NCBI GenBank assembly: GCA_028293545.1
Contig: JAQGOP010000011.1
Coordinates: 62,001-126,000, forward strand
Direction of reading: 5' to 3'
Source of the DNA: Verrucomicrobiota bacterium
Lineage (GTDB): Bacteria; Verrucomicrobiota; Verrucomicrobiia; Opitutales; Opitutaceae
Length of the DNA stretch: 64,000 nt
A model generated the notes under the pieces. The model was not told where the DNA came from. It made no database searches and saw only the letters and a list, made by a program, of their open reading frames with translations. Of this stretch, positions 53,154 through 60,566 are shown in pieces. Position 1 is the first letter of the stretch. Every line of letters begins with the position of its first letter. Both the position numbers and the translations under genes were made by a program.

Positions 53154-56060
53154 ATGAATGGCTGGTTTTGCCTACAATCACCTCGGTTGGGTTTCGCGCC
53201 TGCGTCCAGGACGCGCGCAGCAATCGCAGCGGCATGCGCTTTGATTTGGGCGACGGGTACCCGCCCTGCGACGACCCTGGTATTTACGGGCACGTTTACG
53301 GACCGGGGAGTTGGCGCGCCGATTCCATACCGCTACGAAGCCGGCATCCAGACTCCGATGACCCCGACCGGCAATGTCCTGAACTTTTCCGGTACGGCAC
53401 CGGGGAGTTCGCAGATAAATTGGAGAGATCCTGAGGGAGCGACCATCCAGGGTGACGCGAGGTATCGCGACCCGGTGCACGGCGACGGAACGTTTGTTTT
53501 GAACGCCACTTATTACACGTCCCCCGGGCATCCTGTCACGACGACGGTCGGCTCGGTTAATTTCACGAACGGCGTGGTCGAGGGTGTCAGTCCCGGAGCG
53601 GACGCGAACGGAATCCCGGCTAACAGCGGCATCGCTGCCGCGCCAATATTGGCGACGCTGGATGAAAAGCGAATGGCGAAGGTCGGCGATCCGGTGCAAA
53701 TCGCGACCGGCGCGGAATCGATGAGCCGGACACTCTTTGAGTTCGGAGGCGGGCGAAAGTGGAGTTTTGAGCTGCGATACAATTCCATCCTCGCTGCAGC
53801 GGCGGACGCTCAGGGACCGGTCGGTTATGGATGGTCGCATCCCTTTGAGGCGCGAGTGGCGGCCAGTGGGGCGAACTGCGTGGTGTCGTGGAATGAAACC
53901 CGGTCGAGCGTTTTTACCCCAGTCCCGGGTGTTCCGGACACTTTCCTCGGAGCAGACGATGCCTCGCGCCACGATGTTCTTTTAGTCCAGCCCGCCGGCG
54001 GTTGGTCGCTGAAACATCGGGACCAGTCGTGTTTAATTTTCAATGCGGGCGGTCGCCTGGTGGAGGATCGTGATCCCCAAGGCCGCCCTTTGGTCATTCG
54101 ATACGACAACGGTAGGATTTCATCGATCACCGATTCGGTTTCGGGAAGCTTCCTGGCTTTCGCTTACGTCGCGGGAACGTCGCGCATCGAAACGATCACT
54201 GACGCGATGGGGGGCAAGGTATCGTTAGGCTATACTTCCGCGGAAATTCTCAATCGCATCACGAATCAAAACGGGAAACAGGTGACGTTTACCTATGGGC
54301 CGAACCGGTCCTTGGTCACAGTCACCGATCACGAAGGCAACGTACTGGTCGCAAATACCTATGATTCCCTCGGGAGGATTGTGGCCCAGAGCGACGGGAT
54401 TGCCGGACGACGCCCATTAAAGTTTTCGTACATCGAGCGCGGCCTGCCCGGGAGCAATCTCTACGCCGCGTCCGATACCACGAAGTCAGTGCCGCTGCCG
54501 CTGCCTACCCCGCAGGGAATTTCGATGGCAAGTTTCACTCGTTTGGATGGGGAGGTCGTCCAGTACGCCTACGACGGCAATGGTCGATTGTTGTCAGGGT
54601 CGGTCAACGGCCAGACGACGAGAGTGAACTATGACGACCAAGGTCATGCCGTGTCCGTCATTGATCCGGCGGGCGCGATTTCGGCGGTGGGGCGTGAAAT
54701 CGTGGTTGTGGTGACGGATCGAACCGGCGCCGTGGCGGAGTATCACTTCAATTCTGCCTACAATCTCGGGAGCGTCACCGATGCGCTCAATCGCACGACA
54801 ACCTATGCGTACGACTCGGAGAATAACCTCATCTCGATTGAAAATGCGCTCAAAAGAGCCACGCGATTCACCTACGATGCAGCGGGAAACATCCTGACGA
54901 TGATCGATCCGGCCGGCGGCGTGACCACCCACGCTTACGACGCACGAAATAACCTTATCCGCACGACCAAACCCAACGGGGGAGTCATCGCGCGCATCTA
55001 TGATGCCCAGAACAATCTCCTGTCAGCGGTCGATGCTGTCGGTGAAAAAACGTCGTGGACCTATGATCATGATTCGCTGCCGCTCACTGCGACAACCGCA
55101 TCGGGCGGCGTCTATCAGTACGTCCATGCCTTGGGCGTGCCCGTCCAAGTGACCGATCCCTCAGGTGTGGTGACGAGGTTCGGTTACGATGCGAATGTGC
55201 GGTTGGCGTACCGCGAAGATGCGCACGGAAAGCGCACTCGTTACTCCTATGACGCTGTCGGAAACTGCACGACAGTCACGAACCCGCTCAACGAAATCTT
55301 TTCGGCGGTTTATGATCACCGAAATCGTTTGCGCGAAGTGACCGATCCCGCCGGTGCGACGACGAACTACGATTATGACCCCAATGGAAACGTCCGGGCC
55401 GTGACTGATGCGTTGGGAAAAACGACGACCTTTACCTATGACGACGAGGACCGATTAGTGGGGGTGCGCGACGCGTTGGGCCGGGAAACAAAGCGGACGC
55501 TCGACGCCGGCGGCAGGGCGATTTCGTCCTGCGATCCTGCGGGGAACGTGACGATCTTTGATCGTGACGATGAAGATCGCGAACTCGCGATCACGGACGC
55601 GAGTGGGGATAAAACGACCTTTGGCTATGAGGCTCGCGGACTTCTGACCCGGGTCACGAACCCCGGCGGATTTTCCTTTGCGGCTTCCTATGACTCGTTG
55701 GGACGGTGCGTTGGTTTGATTGATCCGATGGATCGGAAAACAAATTGGTTTAGGGATATGCGGGGACGACTGCTCACGGTCCAAGGCGCGAGCGAGCAAG
55801 GCGTTTTCCAAGACTACGACTCGGGCGGCCGACGCGTATCCGTCGGCGGCGTGAACACAAAAACCACGTTCTCATATGACGCGGCGGACCGGCTTGCATC
55901 CATTTCGACCCCGATGGGATTTCGCACTGCTTTCACCTACGAGAACGAGGTTGGCTCGGCTCGGTCGTCAAACCATCGGCGAAGACCGCGGCTTTTTCTT
56001 ACGATGATGCGGGTCGCGTCAGATCGCTCAGCGATTCGTTGGGGACAATCACAACGGTGA
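53154..56060 (+). CDS. RHS/YD-repeat protein, N-terminal part (frame breaks near 55950)
   Basis: Residues 1-968 as read; the first ~935 are genuine. A signal sequence (IAAACALIWATGTRPA, ~25-40) precedes an N-terminal domain. RHS content starts with DUF6531-like GDPVQIATGAESMSRTLFEF, then dozens of YD repeats (e.g. YDSLGRIVAQSDG, YAYDSENNLISIENALKR, YSYDAVGNCTTVTNPLNEIF). After FTYENEVG at ~55955 the frame turns into unrelated Arg/Ser-rich sequence and stops. The continuation GSVVKPSAKTAAFSYDDAGR, which is RHS-like, lies in the +2 (-1) frame, so one base is missing relative to an intact gene. Treated together with 56039-57688 as one ~1,510-residue RHS protein. Confidence 0.88.
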   Translation: MNGWFCLQSPRLGFAPASRTRAAIAAACALIWATGTRPATTLVFTGTFTDRGVGAPIPYRYEAGIQTPMTPTGNVLNFSGTAPGSSQINWRDPEGATIQGDARYRDPVHGDGTFVLNATYYTSPGHPVTTTVGSVNFTNGVVEGVSPGADANGIPANSGIAAAPILATLDEKRMAKVGDPVQIATGAESMSRTLFEFGGGRKWSFELRYNSILAAAADAQGPVGYGWSHPFEARVAASGANCVVSWNETRSSVFTPVPGVPDTFLGADDASRHDVLLVQPAGGWSLKHRDQSCLIFNAGGRLVEDRDPQGRPLVIRYDNGRISSITDSVSGSFLAFAYVAGTSRIETITDAMGGKVSLGYTSAEILNRITNQNGKQVTFTYGPNRSLVTVTDHEGNVLVANTYDSLGRIVAQSDGIAGRRPLKFSYIERGLPGSNLYAASDTTKSVPLPLPTPQGISMASFTRLDGEVVQYAYDGNGRLLSGSVNGQTTRVNYDDQGHAVSVIDPAGAISAVGREIVVVVTDRTGAVAEYHFNSAYNLGSVTDALNRTTTYAYDSENNLISIENALKRATRFTYDAAGNILTMIDPAGGVTTHAYDARNNLIRTTKPNGGVIARIYDAQNNLLSAVDAVGEKTSWTYDHDSLPLTATTASGGVYQYVHALGVPVQVTDPSGVVTRFGYDANVRLAYREDAHGKRTRYSYDAVGNCTTVTNPLNEIFSAVYDHRNRLREVTDPAGATTNYDYDPNGNVRAVTDALGKTTTFTYDDEDRLVGVRDALGRETKRTLDAGGRAISSCDPAGNVTIFDRDDEDRELAITDASGDKTTFGYEARGLLTRVTNPGGFSFAASYDSLGRCVGLIDPMDRKTNWFRDMRGRLLTVQGASEQGVFQDYDSGGRRVSVGGVNTKTTFSYDAADRLASISTPMGFRTAFTYENEVGSARSSNHRRRPRLFLTMMRVASDRSAIRWGQSQR

Positions 56061-57688
56061 GGGATGCGGACGGTCGTCCCACCGCAGTCAGTGAAAATGG
56101 AAAATCGCTGATCAGAGCATACGACCTGCTCGGCAGAATGACGTCGTTCACAGATGGGAACGGGAAAACCATCAAGTACCAGTATGACGATTTGGGGCGT
56201 TTGACTCGCCTGACTTATCCCGGGAATCGCGCGGTTGATTACGCGTACGACGTTGCCGGCAGCCTTGAACGCGTCACGGATTGGGCGGGGCGGACAACCC
56301 GATACGAATACGATGTGGTGGGCCGGATTCTCGAGTGCCGGCGTCCGAACGGCACGCGGCAATTGCGTGAGTATGACAGGGTCGGAAGATTATCGGGATT
56401 GAGAGAGATCGGGTCCGGCGGCCTTTCGGAGATTTTTGAAGGAGAATACAACTACGACCCGAGCGACCAGTTGACGCAGGAGGCAGTATCACCGGCGCCT
56501 GACGTAGGGATCGAAGACACAACTCAGGCGTTTGACCTGGATAATCGTTTACGCACCCATGCAGGGCATCCGGTGACCTACGATGTGGACGGTAACCTGA
56601 CGGCGGTCGGAGGCCTGGGGGAAAAGTTCAGGTACGAGTTTGATGCGCGGAACCGCCTGAGCCGGAATGGAGATTCAATTTATGGCTATGATGCGGAAGA
56701 CCATCGCGTGGCGGTCACCGATTCTTCTGGAACGACGGATTTCGTCATCAACCCGAATGCTGAGCTGGATCAGGTTTTGATGAAGACGGATCCAGACGGA
56801 ACTGAAACCTACTACGTTTATGGGTTGGGACTGCTCCACCAACAAACCGGCGATTCGGTCAGGTACTACCATTTCGACCGGCGGGGCGACACGGTGGCGC
56901 TTACGGACGAAAATGGAGGTGTAACCGATCGTTGGAGCTATGGTCCCTACGGAGAAATTCGCGGGCGAAGTGGCGCGACTCATACCCCGTTTCTTTTCAG
57001 CGGTGAGTGGGGCGTCCAAACGGAAGCGGCGGGGCTGTCTTACCATCGCGCGCGCTATTATAATTCAGAGCTGCGCCGGTTCCTGAATCAGGACCCGCTC
57101 TTGGGCAGCGTGGCAATGCCAGCAACGCTGAATCGATATGCGTACGCCGGCGGGAATCCGGTAAGGTTCATCGATCCATCGGGATATTATAATCGGGATG
57201 TGCACCACGATCTCACCTACGGACTGGCGACAAAGGCTGGATTTTCCCCGGCTGAGGCGACTGCGATTGCGGGTTCTGACCAAGGCGTCGACGACAGCCT
57301 TCTGACGGGTCCGTATCTGTGGTTTGGATCGCGAAGCAAATATCACTTCACCACGCCGGAACGTCGGGAGGAGATGCTCGAAGCAGCGAACTCGACCGAC
57401 AGCTTGGATCTTTTTGGGAAATACCTGCACGCCGAACAGGATAGTTATGCTCACCAGCGCGGTCTGACCGATCGCGACGGGAAACCCTACGGCTCCATCC
57501 TTGGTCATGCGGGTGATGGCGGTGCGCCCGACCTGACCCATCTCCGCCCGGAACTAGCCGTGAAAATGGCTGAGGACACGTACCAGCAGTTGCGGAAGTT
57601 TTTCGCGAAGATCCACGGAACGAAGACCTGCGACGATTGGGAGAACCTTCGTGCCGAGGTCGATCAGTGGGCGCGCACCCAAAGGTAA
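56039..57688 (+). CDS. RHS protein C-terminal part: RHS core plus metal-dependent phospholipase-like toxin domain
   Basis: The open frame actually begins before 56039 (RHS-like from ~55949) and has no proper start codon; 56039 is a TTG. YD repeats continue to ~330, then the RHS-associated core RARYYNSELRRFLNQDPLLG and RYAYAGGNPVRFIDPSG (339-382). The variable C-terminal domain (384-549) has an unusual His/Asp-rich pattern: RDVHHDLTYGLATKAGFS, SDQGVDD, KYLHAEQDSYAHQRG, SILGHAGDG, PDLTH. This is the spacing of zinc-dependent phospholipase C/S1-P1-like folds. It would be a membrane- or nucleic-acid-attacking effector. The next gene starts one base after the stop and may encode immunity. Confidence 0.85.
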   Translation: MGTITTVRDADGRPTAVSENGKSLIRAYDLLGRMTSFTDGNGKTIKYQYDDLGRLTRLTYPGNRAVDYAYDVAGSLERVTDWAGRTTRYEYDVVGRILECRRPNGTRQLREYDRVGRLSGLREIGSGGLSEIFEGEYNYDPSDQLTQEAVSPAPDVGIEDTTQAFDLDNRLRTHAGHPVTYDVDGNLTAVGGLGEKFRYEFDARNRLSRNGDSIYGYDAEDHRVAVTDSSGTTDFVINPNAELDQVLMKTDPDGTETYYVYGLGLLHQQTGDSVRYYHFDRRGDTVALTDENGGVTDRWSYGPYGEIRGRSGATHTPFLFSGEWGVQTEAAGLSYHRARYYNSELRRFLNQDPLLGSVAMPATLNRYAYAGGNPVRFIDPSGYYNRDVHHDLTYGLATKAGFSPAEATAIAGSDQGVDDSLLTGPYLWFGSRSKYHFTTPERREEMLEAANSTDSLDLFGKYLHAEQDSYAHQRGLTDRDGKPYGSILGHAGDGGAPDLTHLRPELAVKMAEDTYQQLRKFFAKIHGTKTCDDWENLRAEVDQWARTQR

Positions 57689-57689
57689 C

Positions 57690-57956
57690 ATGGAGAAAAT
57701 GAAACGAGTTTACAGTGTCAGTCTCTGGACGACCGGCTTTGCGACCGCTTTCTTTTTTATGAAGGACGGACCTGATATGCACGTTTCGGTCGCTGTAACT
57801 GTTGCGATTCTCCATGTGCTCCTGTCGATCATAGGATTAGCCAGCGGAATTTGGACCGTGTTGGGAAAGAATTGGCTGGGGCTCATTCCCATTGGTGCCT
57901 GTGCGTTTTTTCTGCGGATCGAGTGGTTTTGGCTGTTTCAATGCTGCTTCTGGTGA
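57690..57956 (+). CDS. Small polytopic membrane protein, candidate immunity protein
   Basis: Protein of 88 residues from the ATG at 57690 (or 85 from 57699) with about three membrane helices: VSLWTTGFATAFFFM, VAVTVAILHVLLSIIGLASG and GLIPIGACAFFLRIEWFWLF. It begins one base after the RHS stop, in the position of the immunity gene of RHS toxins. An integral membrane immunity protein fits a toxin acting on the envelope or from the periplasm. No family recognised; function inferred from position. Confidence 0.75.
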   Translation: MEKMKRVYSVSLWTTGFATAFFFMKDGPDMHVSVAVTVAILHVLLSIIGLASGIWTVLGKNWLGLIPIGACAFFLRIEWFWLFQCCFW

Positions 57957-58136
57957 AGGCTGAAGGAAACCGTTTGCGCCCGATCGCTCAGGGAGATTCC
58001 AGGAAATGACTTCGCCGCGGTTCTTGCGGCAATTACTCCCTCCAGCTTTCGGCTTGCTGGCGCGGAAAGGTGAGGGCTATCGTGCGGCACAACGGTTTAC
58101 CGTGTAATGCAACGTCAACTTCCTTGGATCAATCAG
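57957..58136. other. Intergenic region upstream of export lipoprotein
   Basis: 180 bp without an open frame of note. A stretch TGCGGCACAACGGTTTAC was examined as a sigma-54 promoter and rejected because the -12 GC is absent. No terminator is seen after the immunity-like gene. Confidence 0.5.
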
Positions 58137-58784
58137 ATGACTAAACGCACTTCGGATAAATTCAGTTTTCAGCACGGCGGACTCCGCTTGATCGTCGCCT
58201 GCGCGGCGGTGGGCTTGTTTGTTCTCGGAACCACGGGTTGCCAAGCTCCCCAATCGGCTGCGCCCATGGTGCAATCGACTGCTTCCGAGCCGCAAACTCT
58301 GCGTGAGGGCGACATCGTGAAGATCGTGTTCCCGGGCACGCAGAACCTGGACTCACAGCAAACGGTCCGCCGCGACGGACGGATCACGCTGCCGATCGTT
58401 GGGGAAGTAAAAGCCTCTGGCAAAACACCGGCGGATTTGGAAAAAGAACTCCTCCAGCTTTTCGCGTCCCAGCTCGTTTCCAAGGAAGTCTCGGTGACCG
58501 TGGTTTCGTCTTCCTACGTGGTTTTCGTGAGCGGCGCAGTGATGCGCCCGGGCAAGCTTGTTTCTGACCATCCGATGACAGCCCTCGAGGCCGTCATGGA
58601 AGCCGGCGGATTTAATTCCACGAAAGCGGATATGCGCGGCGTCGTCATTATTCGCAATGAAGACGGCAAAACGAAGAACTTCACGATCGACTTGAAACAG
58701 GTCTTGGATGGCCAATCGAACGAGCCCTTCTACCTGAAGCCGTCTGATATCATCTTCGTCCCTGAGCGGTTTTCCTGGTTCTGA
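58137..58784 (+). CDS. Polysaccharide export outer-membrane lipoprotein (Wza-like, Poly_export/SLBB)
   Basis: Protein of 215 residues with a lipoprotein signal: GLRLIVACAAVGLFVLGTTG then C (lipobox GTTGC). The Poly_export domain at ~50-120 contains LREGDIVKIVFPGTQNLDSQ, QTVRRDGRITLPIVGEVKAS and GKTPADLEKELLQLF. It is followed by one SLBB-like domain with SSYVVFVSGAVMRPGKLVSD and ALEAVMEAGGFNSTKADMRG, ending in YLKPSDIIFVPERFSWF. At this size it lacks the C-terminal membrane helix of Wza. It probably forms the outer-membrane part of an exopolysaccharide exporter, and in PEP-CTERM species such genes belong to the EPS cluster. The ATG at 58137 is preferred over 58107. Confidence 0.9.
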   Translation: MTKRTSDKFSFQHGGLRLIVACAAVGLFVLGTTGCQAPQSAAPMVQSTASEPQTLREGDIVKIVFPGTQNLDSQQTVRRDGRITLPIVGEVKASGKTPADLEKELLQLFASQLVSKEVSVTVVSSSYVVFVSGAVMRPGKLVSDHPMTALEAVMEAGGFNSTKADMRGVVIIRNEDGKTKNFTIDLKQVLDGQSNEPFYLKPSDIIFVPERFSWF

Positions 58785-59126
58785 GGAATCCGGGCCGGGG
58801 TGGGCGTAAGATTGCTCGTGGCAAGACGAGCGAGTGACCCAACACGCTGTTTGGAGAGGCCTGCGTTCGCGGCGCTTCATCCTCAAGGGCGCGGCCGGAA
58901 CTCAGCTCGGCTCTGCAGAACCGAAGCCCGCGCCGGGCAAATGGTGCGGGACTGTTTCCGCACTATGGGCGTGGTTTGAGACGCGGAGAAGCGTCCTGTC
59001 TCAAGGCGCTGTGTGAAGACTCTGTCGACGAGTAACGGCCGAGTCAGTCGCGACAACAGGTTGCGGGGGAGCGCATTTCATCCACAGCTGATCTGCCCCA
59101 TTATTCCGTAAGGCATGGAGGCGCCG
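58785..59126. other. Gene-free stretch with several hairpins
   Basis: Hairpins seen: GCTCGT-GGCAAG-ACGAGC (58814-58831); GTGCGG-GACTGTTT-CCGCAC (58944-58963); and TTGAGACGC...GCGTCCTGTCTCAA (58976-59004), the last two adjacent. The region also contains AGTGACCCAACACGCTGTTT, distantly similar to the long-TIR element interior. No open frame of credible composition. It may hold a small RNA. Confidence 0.5.
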
Positions 59127-59247
59127 GGTGGAGCGTGTTGTCCCAACGCGCGGCCGGAAACCCTGTGCCTTCGAACGGGTTTGGCTCCCCTCGATATTGA
59201 GGTGCGGATGGAGTCGCTCAAAGCGTTGGGACAATGCGTTCTCCGCA
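59127..59247. repeat. ~120-bp long-TIR hairpin element, copy G
   Basis: Left CGGGTGGAGCGTGTTGTCCC (one C fewer than copy B), right GCGTTGGGACAATGCGTTCT, interior ACCCTGTGCCTTCGAACGGG. It shares the compensating C loss and G loss in the two arms (TGTCCCAAC/GTTGGGACA), so the stem stays paired. It lies between the convergent export lipoprotein and PEP-CTERM genes. Confidence 0.85.
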
Positions 59248-59271
59248 GGCGTATTGCTGATCAATATGCGC

Positions 59272-59306
59272 AAAAAAAGCAGGGCCGATAAATCGGCCCT
59301 GCTTTG
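59272..59306 (-). terminator. Rho-independent terminator of the PEP-CTERM gene
   Basis: GCAGGGCCGAT-TT-ATCGGCCCTGC then TTTTTTTG on the minus strand: 11-bp stem and T-run, ~22 bp after the stop codon at 59328. Confidence 0.93.
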
Positions 59307-59327
59307 GAAAGAAACGATGACTCGCGA

Positions 59328-60293
59328 TCAGGCGCGCAGCTTGCGACGGAGGCCCATGAGGCCCATCAGCGCGCCACCGATCATCAACGCGGTCGACGCA
59401 CCCTCGGGAACGTTGGTCCGCGTGGCCTTGCCGATAAGGTCGTCGTTGCCGCACTCCACGGTGTAGTGGAACGTGGCGACAGAACCGACGGGAAGGAAAG
59501 AGATGTCGACCGACAGGTAATTGTGCGTACCACCCAGAAGCCCGCCGGTCGGCGGCGAACCGTAGGTTGTGAGGTTATTGCCGGTGAAGGAACCGGCGCC
59601 GAGCAGATTATACGTGCCGCCGATTTGCGTGGCGTGCTGGCCAGCGACGTTTCCAGCGAAGGTCCAAGGATTGGACGAAGGAACGTCGAGGACGCGGGTC
59701 ACGATGCTGTCAGAGTAGAGTTTGTAGACCGTGTAGCTCGAGACGGTTGAATTGAAGTGGATAACGTAGTCCCATCCATCGCAGTTCGTCGTGTTTTCGG
59801 TGCCGTAGTTCGGGCCGATGCCGCCGATGTTCTGCGGGCCGGTCTTAGGATCGAGATTCTTGTTGGCGCCAGTGCTGCCGTACTTCGCATTGCCGGTCGT
59901 ATCGATGAAGATGTCGCCACTGTTGTAGCAGATGCCGCCAGAGGTTTCGCCGTTCCAGAAATTGAAACCGCCAACCAAGCTGAGCTGCGTCCCTTTGAGG
60001 TACATACCCTCCAAGTCCCAGTTTTGCGTCGTGTAGGTGTTCGGATTGTTTTCGGTTTCAGCGTCCTCGTGATTGCCGTAACCGCCGATGCCGTTTTGCG
60101 GGTTTTGGACATCGTTGGCGAAAGTCGAATTCGAATAGTTGTTATCGGACTTCGTGATGCTTCGGCCGAGGGCGCCAGTGCTAGCGCCAGCGATCGTCAA
60201 ATTCGGCGGGATCGGGACTTGAGGAGTCGCTTGCAGGGATGCCGCCACGACAAGCGCGGAAGCAAAGCCAACCAAAGTGGAAATTTTATTCAT
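59328..60293 (-). CDS. PEP-CTERM (VPEGAS-type) sorted exoprotein
   Basis: Protein of 321 residues. The signal peptide is KISTLVGFASALVVAASLQA. The central beta-rich, Asn/Thr/Gly-rich region is typical of surface exoproteins and lacks an enzymatic motif (e.g. SDNNYSNSTFANDVQNPQNG). The C-terminus has the exosortase sorting signal: VPEGASTALMIGGALMGLMG then LRRKLRA, i.e. a short Pro-Glu motif, a hydrophobic helix and a basic tail. Exosortase would cleave near PE and pass the protein to the outer surface. It is transcribed toward a terminator and preceded by a candidate sigma-54 promoter; prsR lies downstream of the promoter region on the same strand but is separately terminated. Confidence 0.92.
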   Translation of the reverse strand: MNKISTLVGFASALVVAASLQATPQVPIPPNLTIAGASTGALGRSITKSDNNYSNSTFANDVQNPQNGIGGYGNHEDAETENNPNTYTTQNWDLEGMYLKGTQLSLVGGFNFWNGETSGGICYNSGDIFIDTTGNAKYGSTGANKNLDPKTGPQNIGGIGPNYGTENTTNCDGWDYVIHFNSTVSSYTVYKLYSDSIVTRVLDVPSSNPWTFAGNVAGQHATQIGGTYNLLGAGSFTGNNLTTYGSPPTGGLLGGTHNYLSVDISFLPVGSVATFHYTVECGNDDLIGKATRTNVPEGASTALMIGGALMGLMGLRRKLRA

Positions 60294-60331
60294 GGTGAGT
60301 GGGAGCTGAAAACTGGATTGTGCCGATAGTT

Positions 60332-60348
60332 AGCACTTAGCCTGCCAC
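60332..60348 (-). promoter_or_regulatory. Candidate sigma-54 promoter of the PEP-CTERM gene
   Basis: On the minus strand, GTGGCAGGCTAAGTGCT fits TGGCACR-N4-TTGCT with two mismatches; GG and GC are 12 bp apart. Predicted start is near 60320, giving a leader of ~27 nt. The glnA promoter has the same GTGCT -12 form. PrsR, encoded next door, is a sigma-54 activator. Confidence 0.62.
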
Positions 60349-60376
60349 TAGCTTCATATGGAAACTACGTATCTCT

Positions 60377-60508
60377 TAACCGGTTATTACCAAGCGGCTT
60401 GTTGGTTTTTAAAACTTTTCTTGGAACCACATGCCAATTCTCTAACACCCTGAAAACGTAAAGGTTTCCGACGACCGTTGATCGACCTTACACTTGGGGT
60501 TATAACCC
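60377..60508. promoter_or_regulatory. Palindromes upstream of the PEP-CTERM promoter
   Basis: TAACCGGTTA (60377-60386) and GGGTTATAACCC (60497-60508) are perfect palindromes ~60 and ~180 bp upstream of the predicted start, in AT-rich DNA. They are enhancer-site candidates for an NtrC-type activator such as PrsR. Confidence 0.4.
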
Positions 60509-60536
60509 TATTTTGGGATAAGTGAGGTTACCCAGG

Positions 60537-60566
60537 AAAAACCGGAGTTTTTCTACTCCGGTTTTT
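60537..60566 (-). terminator. Terminator hairpin overlapping the prsR stop codon
   Basis: On the minus strand AAAAACCGGAG-TAGAAAAA-CTCCGGTTTTT: a stem with the TAG stop codon in the loop and T-runs on both strands. It could act in both directions, separating prsR from the PEP-CTERM gene. Confidence 0.85.

Noticed and set aside
58081..58100. Possible sigma-54 promoter TGCGGCACAACGGTTTAC before the export lipoprotein
   Set aside because: The -12 GC is missing (TTTA instead of TTGC) and the -24 is CGGCAC, so it does not meet the invariant positions.
58815..58900. Seventh copy of the long-TIR element
   Set aside because: Only AGTGACCCAACACGCTGTTT resembles the interior; the terminal repeats are not recognisable.
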